From Caenorhabditis elegans (taxonomy: Eukaryota > Nematoda > Chromadorea > Rhabditida > Rhabditidae), in NCBI RefSeq assembly GCF_000002985.6, contig NC_003284.9, positions 13,020,001 through 13,084,000 on the forward strand: 64,000 nucleotides of DNA, in the 5' to 3' direction. Below are positions 35,926 through 47,494 of the stretch, in pieces. Numbering within the stretch: the first letter of the stretch is position 1; each line of letters begins with the position of its first letter. The notes below the pieces were generated by a model that searched no databases, was not told the origin of the DNA, and was given only the letters and a program-made list of their open reading frames with translations. The translations under genes and the position numbers were made by a program.

Positions 35926-38173
35926 ATGAAATCTTCCTATTTTCTATGTATTTTTCGCGAAAGAAAAGATATCAAGAAGATCTGTATGCAGTTTTATCAA
36001 GTTTTAGTTTTTATATTAGTATTTTTTAATGGAGTGGAAGCGGTTCTTGACAGAAACTGCACTCACATGGATGCTTTAGGGAAAGTGAGTTTTAATTGAT
36101 TAACTGATTTAAAGGTGGTGTACCGAAATTTGAGACTTTGCTTTTTTAGACCAAAACTGACCCAAAACTACCAAATTTCGTAATGAAACGTTTTGAAAAA
36201 AGGCGCATTTTCAGCTAAAATCAAACTTTTTTCCAACTTCTCGGTGTCGCAGCGTCTGTATTAAATTATCACATTTTATTAAATATTGTGGTTTTTTTCT
36301 AGGCGTCTATTAGTTCAATTAAGTACATTTATGGTCAGTGGGGCACAAATAAAAGTGCCCCACTGACCATAAATGTACTTAAAGTTGGGCTTAAAGTTGA
36401 AAAGTTGGACAGGGAAATCTGGCTAATTTCAACATTGAAGACTATTTTCAGTACTCAACAAACGCCGTCAATTGCGAAAACACATACAGTGACGATGCTT
36501 GTACAATGATTTATGGTAGCAGTGTTACAGTGGGCACCACTGTCGAGAGACCGCTTTTGTGCTTCATGGTAAGTATAATACAACTTGAACTCAATTTATT
36601 CCAATGCCATTTCCAAATTTTTCAGCTGAACGGTGAGAGGAGTGAAGAAATGAAACGGATTTCAATGACATCTTGTCCGAAAACTTGCGGGTATTGTTGC
36701 CAAACTGAACCATTTGACTGCAACAATTCTCCATGTAAGTTCTATTTTTGTTGAATAACCTCGATGCTATTTTTTCCAGTTCCCCGTATTAATTGTGCGA
36801 TGGTGACAAGTAGAATGTGCAAAGATCCTCAATGGCGTGAAGTGCTTACGGAAGATTGTCCGAATGTTTGCGGGTTTTGTTTGGAAGGTGCGATGATTTT
36901 CGTTGTATTTGCTATGGTTGAGTGTAACGTTTGGATTTAAGGTGGGTGCTTCGACAAGGCAGTCGATTGTACTACGGATATTTCGATTTGTATGAATGTT
37001 GGAATGCAGGATTTTGTGAAGGTATGTGTTTGCCTTCGGTGGGAAGGTAGTCATTTTTCAATTTTCAATCAAAGCAATACACTTTTGTATTGAATAGATT
37101 CTTAAACAAAAATATTTAACAAATAGTAAAATTCAAGATTTTTTGTGAATTGCTTTTTGAAACCTTTCCAATAGACGTTATAACAAATTTTCAAACTACA
37201 AGCTTTGCATTTGTATAAGTATTTGATAGCATGCTTCAAACAGCGATAAATAGAAAAAACGTGATTTTTTCTTGGTTAAACACGGAAATTATTTTAAAAA
37301 ATTAACACAGAAAATTTATCGCAATACACAAAAATTTTCGTTGTAACACTGTTCTCGAAGCAGAGTTTTTAAAGATTTATCAGAGATTGTGTATGTGTGG
37401 TGATAAGTCAACATTCTGAGCACTTTTTACACATAACTTGAACCGGTTGGGTGAGAAAAATTTAGTTTTTTTACAGAAAAAAAAACCTTATTTTCCGAAA
37501 CCATGATGTTTGCACACCATTAATTACCTCAAAAAGTCGAAAGTCTGTAAAAATCTAAAATAAATTAAAAAGAGAAATATAAATGTAGTTTGTTTTGACA
37601 TAAACGGGACTTTTCAATATGAAATTGAAAAAGCTTTTAATTGAAAATTCTTCAATCTTTTTTTAAGTAAGATCACTTTCATCATTTTTCAGCTTTTCAA
37701 ACATGTTACTACTTTTGATAGACATTGAATATTTATCTTAGTTAACCCTGAGTCAACATCAACCTAGCTAATATTCCGGGCTGCAACTTGTAAATGGATT
37801 TATAAATCTATAAAAAATCTGATCACGGTTTTCTAGGAAACCAACAGATTGTTGTTTTCTAAAGTCTTCTTCTACGAATGATTATGCAAATAAAATCCCA
37901 AAATTGCCGGTTTCAGGAGTATTGTCGCAAGACGTGCGGATTTTGCCGCCCGACCGCCGTGGTTACACCAGACCCCGACTATCGGGGTACCACCACAAAT
38001 TGTGTGGATTATAACACAAAGTATGGTTAAACTTCAATCCTCCACGCCTCCAAATCTCTCAATTATCCGTTTTCAGTTGTGCGAGTTGGTCGTTTCGTGG
38101 TTATTGTACCAGTCCGTTTTACAGCTATGAAACCAGGTTTGCAAATTGTGCCGCCACCTGTGGACTTTGCTGA
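35926..38173 (+). CDS. Secreted multi-domain ShKT protein
   Basis: Exons 35926-36084, 36452-36568, 36626-36734, 36780-36887, 36942-37021, 37917-38020 and 38077-38173, all in phase. Starting at the second ATG (35986) gives 237 residues with a clean signal peptide (MQFYQVLVFILVFFNGVEA); the first ATG adds 20 basic residues and is less likely. Four six-cysteine ShKT modules follow, each ending in a CxxTCGxC-like tail: SCPKTCGYC, DCPNVCGFC, YCRKTCGFC and NCAATCGLC. Most exon edges fall between or within modules in the same phase pattern, as expected from module duplication. ShKT domains in nematodes occur in many secreted cuticle, peptidase-linked and ion-channel-modulating proteins. No catalytic domain is attached here, so the target is unknown. 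The fifth intron is unusually long (37022-37916), and the first contains two repeats. Confidence 0.85.
36111..36265. repeat. Dispersed repeat beginning AAAGGTGGTGTA
   Basis: The text AAAGGTGGTGTACCGAAATT ... CCAAATTTCGTAATGAAACG ... TGTCGCAGCGTCTG matches segments of the larger palindrome at 52730-53220 (GTGGTGTAGTCGAATG, CCAAATTTCATAATGAAATT, TGTCGCAGCGGCTG). This looks like a one-armed or partial copy of the same family, in the first intron of the ShKT gene. Confidence 0.7.
36320..36381. repeat. Perfect 27-base inverted repeat with 8-base loop
   Basis: Arms 36320-36346 and 36355-36381 are exact reverse complements (TAAGTACATTTATGGTCAGT and onward) around AAATAAAA. It lies in the first intron of the ShKT gene, next to a dispersed repeat. 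Perfect pairing suggests recent origin or a hairpin RNA. A conserved microRNA would usually show bulges. Confidence 0.9.
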
Positions 38174-38829
38174 TAATTTATTTAATAATTGAAAATATGT
38201 ATCTGAATATTAATTTATATTGAAAATGGGTTCTATAACATCACAAATTGAAAATCAAATTTACAATTTCCACATGCCTACATTCTCATCTAAAATTTCT
38301 CTGACTTTGGCAATTTGTAAGTCGACACAAAAACATGGCAAAAAACTAGTCTTCGGTGATGTTTTGAACATATTAATTGACCAAAACGGGGACTATTTTA
38401 CCATTTTTTTCAATTAAAATTGCTGTAAAGTAATGCTCTCAAGGTCAGTCATTTTAAATATTGTGTAGGGTCATAGGGAAATTTGTCTTTTTTTTTCTAA
38501 TAGTGCTAAGAAAATATATGTCGTTATCTAACACATAGCTTTTAAATTTTTTGAGTTATACAATAGATAGCAACTACAGTTATTTTCGCCAAAAACGATT
38601 TCCAAAAAATAAATCATCTGCAAAATTTTTATTATTATTTTAAAATCATTATTTATTGAAAAATGTGTATTTCATTCGTTGTAATTGTATTTTTCCATTA
38701 CATTTTCTACTTTTGTAAACTCAAATTCCGATCTCTTTTGTGAAACAACAAAAAATAATGAAGTGGCACTATGTAGCATTTTTACATTGTTTGCATAAAT
38801 AATTAGTTTTTCGTTTTGTTGGTCTTCAG

Positions 38830-39025
38830 AAGAGCAAAAAAAGAAAAGATAAATCTTATGTTTGCCCCGAAGAAGCAGAGTCAGTCGTTGTTGTAATTAC
38901 ATGTAGAGCGAATAAAAGATGGCGGGAAGCATTGGAGATCGAGATAATTGTTCGCCAGAGACGCTGCGATGCCCTTTCGTATCTTGAATTAATGCGTGGA
39001 GACGAAGAAGAAGTGCACAGGCTAG
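38830..39025 (+). other. Exon-like open block, unassigned
   Basis: After a good acceptor (TTGGTCTTCAG) the frame is open through 39025, where CTAG|GTGTTG could be a donor, or on to a stop at 39201. The translation is charged and protein-like (KSKKRKDKSYVCPEEAESV ... RQRRCDALSYLELMRGDEEE). No partner exon was found, and chance openness cannot be excluded. Confidence 0.25.
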
Positions 39026-39334
39026 GTGTTGTGTTGAGAATTATTTATGATTCCTTTCTTCCGCATTTTTCAGGGCAGTTTTGCTCGCAGTCAAACCTTT
39101 TTCATTCTTTCATCACTTATGTTTCCAATTTGTCAACTTCTGAATATTTGAATGTTTTTTTTTCAAATGTTTTCAATTTTGGACTTTTACTTTGTTTGTA
39201 GTGTAGTTGCATATAGAGTATTGGCTGAATAACATTTTTTTAAACTATTCCCAAAAATTAGGCAAAATTATGTATATGTATTTTAAAACGTAAATAATGG
39301 AGTGTAGGAACATGACTTCACAACCGTATTCAAA

Positions 39335-39440
39335 CACATAAAACATGTATTTTAATACATTTGTGACGTCATAAATGTATATAATACATTTTATAACATT
39401 ACTTGAATACCCCCATGATACAGTTCTAAAATACTACAAA
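39335..39440. repeat. Dispersed repeat, copy A
   Basis: Contains ACATTTGTGACGTCATAAAT ... ATACATTTTATAACATTACTTGAATACCCCCATGA in two adjoining parts. It is related to 59085-59230 in the DUF229 intron (TGACGTC, GCATTTTGCAACATTACTTG, AACCCCATAAGG). It probably belongs to one non-autonomous family. Confidence 0.55.
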
Positions 39441-42400
39441 TATGTTAACATGTGTCAAATATTTTATTAATAGTTCGTCGTACAATTTGAAAGTTCTTGG
39501 AATTTTTTTCTAATATTGAGTTTTATTACAAAATGTCGAATGATCATGATCCCCTTTAAACTTTAATAGATTGTTAAAGAAAAATGTCGTATTTCCCTAT
39601 TACTGTTGCAGCCCTTTAATAGCTTTGCATTACAAAGGACCAACTAAAATTTAATCTTGGACGCGAAACTTACATAGGACATATGGTATAAATTTTGCAG
39701 TCAAAAATTTTGTAAGTGTTCAAAATATATATTTACCAAATTTCTTTCATTAGCCTTGTCGGGAAAACTGGTTTTTTACTGATTCCTATGCGGGTATGAG
39801 CAGCCAAGATAAATTTGCAATCTCTCCAAAAAAACAATCACTAATGTATGGCTGTGTAACTGACTCGATACTCCTTCAGAAAATTTTCTAACATGAGAAT
39901 TTCAGCAAATTCATTAGAAAATATACAACTAATTTAAATACTTACTAGAAACAATTTTTTGAGTTCACTCAAAACTTTCAAAGTTACGAGTGGCGGCAAA
40001 ATTTGAATAATAATATTTTTTTAAATGCGAAAAAATTATTTCGAAAAGTTTATTTGTTACGTTTTATTATGATATCTACCCATCGGTGTGGTTTTCAATT
40101 TTTTCCCCCCAAAAAACACAACATGCTTAACATCACATTACCATGTTGATTCGATCAAAGCGTTGTGTACGTTAGAATAATCCCATAGACAAACAACAAT
40201 TCCTTATCATTCTACACTGCACTTCTTTCACTATTCCATCGAAATTTCCATTTTATTTCACCCTTATCTAAAGCACGCACAAATGCTATTACTTCAATAC
40301 CACTCATCGTTTTTTTTTTGTTTGTCTTCCAATTTTTAATTGGTGGTAATGCGAATGTTGTTTTAATTGTATTAGTGGAAGTTAACAATACAAGTGTTCA
40401 GCTCATTATCAAAATAAAAAATAACTGTAAAATTATATGTATTCAGATCTATTGAAAGCTTGCAACTTTTAAAATGAAGACAGACGTTTTATTAAACAAT
40501 AAATTGTCGATCAGTAAAAAAACCATGCTTGAACTCGTTGAGAAAAACAAGTTTATTCATTCCATCGGTTGGCTCTTCTTATCCCTTTCTAAGAGTCCCC
40601 CGTCCCCATTTTCTGTATAATTCACACAACCTTTTTATTTCTCTCCCGAGAATCTCAAACTTTTCATTCTCTCTCACTTCTCATCCAAACTTTCCATTAT
40701 TGCACTGAAAACAAGAGGGTCCACTTGTTCATATATAGTGCATGTTTTCCATGTGAAGCGTTGACAAATTGTTGCAAATGAGATTTTTGGCCAAAATTTC
40801 AGGTCTTAGTTTTCAAAATTTTCATTATAGTTTTTATTTTGTATATTCCTAATTAGTTTGACAAGCAATACTAGTTTGACGTATCTTATATAATTTTTTA
40901 TAATTCTGTCAAATCTACAGACAGATCCTAAAAATTGGAAAAAAAAGAAGCACACTATGCACAATAATAACATTTATAATTTTCTCTCAAAATGGATTTT
41001 CACGTTTTGTTGTTTTTTGGCGCTTTTTTTACATCTACCTATTGGAGCAGAACATTGTTTTTTTTTCGGTCAATTTTTTTTTTTGGAAAATTGTCAGATT
41101 TACAAAAACTGAGGAACTTTTGAAAAGTTTGAGCACTTATGCAAGTTTGAATCCTAACGTTTGAAACAAAAATTAAATTACAGCAAAATCTTTTTTGACT
41201 GACCTTTCTCTTTATGATAGGTGAAAACTGAGTTTTCATCACACAAAAAACAATTTTGAAGTTTTACTATATTCGGTAATTTTAGCCTTTAATTATAGAT
41301 GAATCAGCGTTTTTTAATGATATGCTTCTGAAACTCAAAAATTTGCGGGGGCATACCACATTGCTCCGCTTCAAGTGAAGCACAATAACATTTAAAAAAC
41401 GGGGACCTTCATAAATCTTGACCCATTTTCATGATTCGAATACTTCTCGAGTACCAAACAAAACTGCAACATTCTTTGTGGAATTGGCCCTTGGAGACTT
41501 TGAAATCTACTATTTCGAGTCGCCTTGTCAAGTGATTAATTCACGTGTTCTATCTGCACGTTTCTCAAGTTGCCTTCTGCTTTTCTTCCTTCTTTTTATT
41601 TTCTTCGTGTCCTTTAGAACACGACGAACAAGTTATCCCAGATGTCGGATCCCAAGGGAGCAACGCTTATTTGCAAAAAAGCTGCGCATTATCTACTTTT
41701 TGCCACCCGAATGTTTGAAGTTTTCACTCCTTTTTTCCTTTTCTACTGTTCCTCTTTCTTCCACTGACATTAGCACCAATCACATTTTTTGTCGTTTTTT
41801 TTGTTTCTTTTTTTGTCTGTCTATTTTGCTGTTTTTGCTGGTCCATACTCAATTTTTTCCCTCCCTGGTTTTTTGTTGAAAAGCCGTGAGACCAAGAAAG
41901 TCACCGAAACAAACAGACAAAGTAGATTTAGAAAAAAAAAAGAAAGTACCGAATGGAAGAAGGGAATGGATTTAGGTGTGTGGCATCCATTTCTAATTTA
42001 CTTTACCCGTTGAACCTCTAGATACTTGTTTTGAAGAAGTTTTCCTTACTACTTACTATGTACAATAACTCAAAAAAACAATTTCCACAAAAACCGATAT
42101 ATCAACTTTGAGTAAGCCCAGGGCAAATATAATTTTATTTTTATAACTTTAAAAGCATGTCTCTGCATGACTATTAACCGGAACAAACATTGCGTCAAGA
42201 AGGAACATAACCCAATGAGGTATTTCACACAATTTCTGACAACAGAAACCTTTTCGTCTAGCTATTTTTAATTTTTTTAATTTAAAAAAAAAGAGTTGTC
42301 CGTTTAATAAAAAACAGTGAAATCTTCCTTGAAGCAGCGTTAACGAAAATAGAAGGTTTTCAAATTTATATATATAATATTTGTTGTTAATTTTTAAAAA

Positions 42401-44281
42401 ATCAAACTCCCGCGTGAATAAAACTGAGGTAAATCAAGAGACTGAAGCTAAATATTAATAAAACTCCTAAAAAGCTTTGCTCAAAATTTATGGTACTTGT
42501 CTACCTGCCCCAAAAATGTTAATCATTTTTGACCTTTTTGTCCATATGAGGGTTTTTTAAGAAAAAAAAGATACAAATCAATTTCACGTAATGAGTAAAC
42601 CATCATTTTTAAAAGAAATGAATGGAAAAAGTATTGAAAAATTTTGGGCAGGTGTATTTAAACAATTCTGATTAGAGTTTGAAGCATTTTCTGTTCCAAA
42701 GCGACATTTGATATTTGCCACTCATTTGTGAAACCAACAAAAAAAAACTAGTAAGGTTCAGTTTTGCAACTTTGATCGAAAATTCTCCGTTCAAAATCCA
42801 CCTACTTTTCTCATTTTTTTCTTTAGCAGAATCATAAATGTTCTTCCTCTCAACCCACCGGGCATCGCTCGCAAGTGCATAAGGCAACCAGGTCATAAAA
42901 CGTTCTCGTTTTCCATCGTATGGGTAGGAAGCGTAAATTTCAAATGACCCACTAAAGCTCATTTCATCGCCTTTACCCTTTTACTTTTCTCTCCTACTTT
43001 CTTGCTGTTTCCGATCGTGTTTGGGTTCTGTTTTTTTAGTGTTCACGCATATATTATTTTTCCTTTCACTATAACGCAACACTCACTGATCAAATACATC
43101 TTTTCATGATTTTGTGTGTATGGCTTATCAGTGATTTTTTTCTTGCTTTTCCCTCACTTGGACACCTTGAGTCACTGAGTGTAAAACATAATAATAAAAG
43201 GTGGCGGTGGGCGGTGTGAGAGCAAAGAGAAAAATTCATTTTTCACTCGAATGTTCTCATAATTCAAGCGAAGAGCACGGCAAGCACAAAAAATGACTGA
43301 GATACGTGAAAAGATCCCACTGCAAAGACGCTTCAGCTCACATACATCTGCACACGTTTCCTCGTTTCGAACGCCTTTTCGTTTATTTTTTTGCCCCACA
43401 CTCGTTTCGTTTCCCCTCTTTTTTTCGTTGGTTTTTTTTTCGAAAATTCCTTAGCAGACATTTTTTGTGGTTTTTGTGAACCAAGTCTTTTTGGCTAGTG
43501 TCACTTAGTGACGTCCTAGGAAATTTGAAATCGTTTTCAGAATTCATTGCTCTTTGCTCTGGAAAACTTCAAAAACCAGAATTTTGATCCTTATTATCGT
43601 CATTCGAGAGCAGTTAAATAGTCTTACAGTTGTTCAGAGTATTGAAACATATTATTACATAACCGTATGTTTTCTATAAAGACGATATAAACTTGATACG
43701 ACAAACCCACTAAAAATAAATCTAACTAGAAGTAAATGTACTTTCCAAAAATATTTGTACAGTTTTTAATTGCTTGAGATCTGCCGCTGTTTTCGTATTT
43801 TTCATTATTTTATTTTAATTTTATTAAGACAAAACAAAGTTTGCAAAACCTCGAATTTTACAATTTTATTATTGATGCATCGAAAAATCACAAACCTATA
43901 TTTTTGTAATTATTAAAAATTCAACAGTTTATTACTGCTATTTAGTATCATTGACCCTTTCATAACCGTTTTCTCTGAGGGTTTTTGTTGTTAATAAACT
44001 GTTAAATTTCTTCACAAAAAAATACATAAACTTATCCTGACGTTTTAATCCTTTCTAATTTTTTATGATCTCATAGGTTTTCAAAGGTTATCACTATTGT
44101 TTTTTAATCACCTATTTTCAAAACTCATACACCAGGTCTGTTGTAATTTTTGTTACTTGCGCTATTCACACTTCAATAGTTTGGAAATTTCAGCAGCATC
44201 TTGCAGTTTGGGTATTAAAAATTTCTTATTTTCTTTTGCACTGCTCTACAATCATCACATGATTGATGCTCAATCATATCA

Positions 44282-46454
44282 ATGAACTACTGGCATATTC
44301 TCGGACTCATCACTGTTTTGGTCGGCGAGTCTTTTTCTAGATGCTCTGGAGCTAACTGTGATAAATTTTCATGCGTGTCAGGTGAGTAACGTTTTTGAAA
44401 ACTCACAAAAAACGTTCATTTCAATTACTGTTTCCAAACAAAGTTGTTTTGTCACATATTTTATGTTTTCCCTGAAACTACCTAAATAATATTTGAAACA
44501 AGATTTTTCCGGGTTAGTTATTGACTTTTCTATATTAGTGGTCCAAAAACCATAGAAGTTCCAGTAAATTATGACAGGTTCAATGAATTCATGTTCCATG
44601 TCTAGGAAATAAATGTTGACTTTTTATATTGAAATATTCAAAATAACCTACACATTTTTTCTTGAAAAAGAAAACAAACACAGGGTCAAACTTTTACAGA
44701 AAAAGCATACAGTATACTTATATTAGAGTTATGACAGATTGGTTTTTAGACATAACATAACAAACATTGCATGTTTGTTTTGATAATTTTTGTTGTTTGA
44801 CCAAATTAAAAAGAATTTAACGCTTAGAACTGATAAGCAACTTGAAGCATCGTAGTGATTTTTTGTGTGTTTGAAGGCAAATTTAACTTTGAGAAACATA
44901 ACATATAAGAGTTTTTTGTTATGTTTGTAGCAACAAAAAATCTTTCAGTTTAGCTGAATCGTTCTCACAAGTGGCAATAAATACATGCTATTAACAAATT
45001 GTAAAATTTTTCAACCACTGTATTTTTTGTTCAGATTGAAAATTAGGTTTGTTTTTATATTGAAAAAGTTAAGCTACAGTCATATTTTTTTCAAACCATC
45101 AATAAAGAAAAATCTCATTTGCTAAACGAGGTACTACAAAAATTAGACGAATAGTAGTAATTGCAGTTGGTAGAATAATCTTAAAGACTTTTAAGGAATA
45201 TTGTTTTCCAGATTTTTATGTGCATCGTCCAATTGAAGCTTTTCTCCGGCCTGGATTAACTTTTAATTCGCCATGTTCATGTGAACAAGACTGGAATACA
45301 ATGTTTTGTAATCAAACGCTAGCGGCTCTTCATGAAAACAAACTCCCTCTACCGACAGTCTGTGTTTGCCGAAAATTCAATGACAACGGGGCAAAGTGTC
45401 AGCAGTTTATGACGAGATGCTACCAGAAGAAAAACAATGAGTGGGTGATCATTTTTGATGTGCTCACGTCAGAGTGTGGCTAAATCAAACTGGTGAAAAA
45501 AGTTATATTGTCATGATCTCCTGTGAATATTTTACGATTCATTAATTTTCTTTATCGTAAGCACATACATATATTCTTATTTTCAGATGCTCCTGCTGCT
45601 TCAATCAACCTAGCGAATGGTGTAATCAACTTAAATGCAAAAATAGGGAGCCCGATTTCTCGTAAGATTTCGCCCACCACGCCCATTGAATTTTCAAATG
45701 TCAAATTGTTGCAGGAACGCGAATACAACATGCGTGTGTCATCACAACCCATCGGATTATCCCTATGACATATGCAAAAATTTGTACCCAAGGGAAAGTA
45801 ATTTTGCGAACCGACAAGCTATTCTTGATAAGAGCCGAGAAAAATCGCAAGGAAGGGTCGAGGTTAGTTAGAAGTAAACATGGTGCATAGAATACTTGAG
45901 TACTGGAAAAACTGTGAAGGTTTTTTTGTTACTTAAATTTTTTCATTATTCGTAATATGTGAAAGCAATTTTTGATATCACAATTTAAAAAAAGTTACGG
46001 TGTTTGTGAATCAGAACCCCACATTTTCCAGAATTAGTTTTTTTAAAATGAAAACGGGATGATTTTTTTTTGAAATCTGCTAAAAAACACCATTTTCAAA
46101 CAAAAATATGTCTTTTTAACATTTATTACTCCAATATTCTTGGAATTATTTAAAAAAAAATTTTACTTTAAAAAAAAAGAAAAACGAGCCTGAAACTCTT
46201 AACCGTCAATTAAAACTATTAAAAACAAATTTCAGTACGTTGAACTACTCGGAAAAAAGGTGTCTACTTCAGTGGTTAGCTACATAATTGTTGGACTACT
46301 GCTGTCAGTTTCAGTGCTCACTCTTGTGATGCTAGTTCTTGGCGGAAAACGACTTCGACAAAAACGAGCTGATAGACAACGCCAAATTCGGTTAGCAAGG
46401 GAAACACTGATTCTTCAACGAGCCGATGACGATAGATATTTACCTTCTGCATGA
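44282..46454 (+). CDS. Cys-rich single-pass type I membrane protein
   Basis: Exons 44282-44381, 45212-45440, 45587-45661, 45715-45862 and 46236-46454 give 256 residues in phase. There is a signal peptide (MNYWHILGLITVLVGESFS), then a cysteine-rich extracellular region made of two related units: the first has CSCEQDWNTMFCNQ ... TVCVCRKF ... CQQFMTRCY, the second CSCCFNQPSEWCNQ ... TTCVCHHNPSDYPYDICKNL. One transmembrane helix follows (VVSYIIVGLLLSVSVLTLVMLVLGG) in two halves, then a basic cytoplasmic tail of about 45 residues (KRLRQKRADRQRQIRLARE). I do not recognise the family. The layout suggests a cell-surface receptor or adhesion protein. The donor after exon 2 is AATGA|GTGGGT; this choice is forced because the neighbouring GAGTGG|GTGATC gives an early stop. 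The long first intron (44382-45211) could hold enhancers. Confidence 0.8.
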
Positions 46455-47494
46455 TTGTTTTTCTTTTTAGTGATTGGTAATAGTTGAAGGGTACATATAC
46501 GGATCTGGTTTTGAGTTTTTTAACGTTTGGCGTGAAAGTATTGAAAAAACGTCTGGAAATTTTGTTTCTTACAAATTTAAAACCATCAAATTAGTTTTTT
46601 TAACTCCACAAGTCACAACTGAAACTTGATAATTTTTTGATGGGCCTTTACCCCATCAGTAACTTTTTTAGTTTTAAAGTCTGTAAATTTTTAATGACCT
46701 ATGATCAAAATTGCTCATTTCACTTTTTTTCCGCTTACTTCATCTTGGACCACTATACTAGATCTCTATTTTCAAATATTAAGTTGTATAAATTGTAATT
46801 TATTATTATTTTCAGTGAACTTTTAGAATTGGAAACGGGTAATACTTTAAGCTGTTCACAGTTTTTATTTATTTTCAATTATATTTGTATTCATGTTATA
46901 TAAGTATTGGATTTTTGATTAAAAATAAATTGTTCGATTTTTTTTGGTCGCCCCGTCGAATACAATTCTATGCTTTGCAAATCCCCATCGAAATCTTTAT
47001 GGCAAAAATTGGAAAAACTCTAAAGTACATAAATAGCTCGTGACAGCCCGTCAAACCAAACGAAAATGCACATAAAAAACGTTGTAAAGTTGTGCGTTTT
47101 CAAATCAGAATGTGAACAGAAAAATATGAGTTTAGATGTACAGGAGAGTTGAAAAACCAAAATATGCAGAGTCAATACTTGAAATATGTACATAAATGCT
47201 TTTATCGAAAATTGATGATAGCTGATGAAAAATGAAGAAAAATTTATGTTCTGAACTTCCGCCTACATTTAATGATCTCATCGTCTATTTATATCATTCT
47301 CATGAGTTCCTCATTTTCATCAAATACATCAATTTTTAATAATAGCATAAAATAACGAGAGCCGTGTCTAGATAATGATTACTCACTAAAAAGTCAAAGT
47401 TCTTGAAAATTGAAAATTTTGGTACTTTAGAGTGGGTAGATCAGAGATTATGGAGAGGCTACATACAAAAAATACAGATTATTGTTTGGCACTG
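46455..47494. other. Convergent intergenic region
   Basis: Between the 3' ends of the Cys-rich membrane protein gene (plus) and the complexin gene (minus). It has AATAAA near 46924 for the former. No gene seen. Confidence 0.5.

Larger units (their letters stand above)
38174..44281. other. Gene-poor stretch between the ShKT and Cys-rich membrane protein genes
   Basis: Six kilobases without a supported gene. It holds one exon-like block (38830-39025) and one dispersed repeat (39335-39440). The 153-codon plus frame at 41418-41879 is Phe/Leu/Ser-rich from T-runs and I reject it as coding. The GC-richer, pyrimidine-rich zones at 41.4-42.0 and 42.7-43.5 kb may be regulatory DNA for the gene at 44.3 kb. 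Confidence 0.5.

Noticed and set aside
41418..41879. Longest single open frame outside known genes (153 codons, plus)
   Set aside because: Rich in Phe, Leu and Ser from T-runs, with no splice or domain support and other frames also fairly open.
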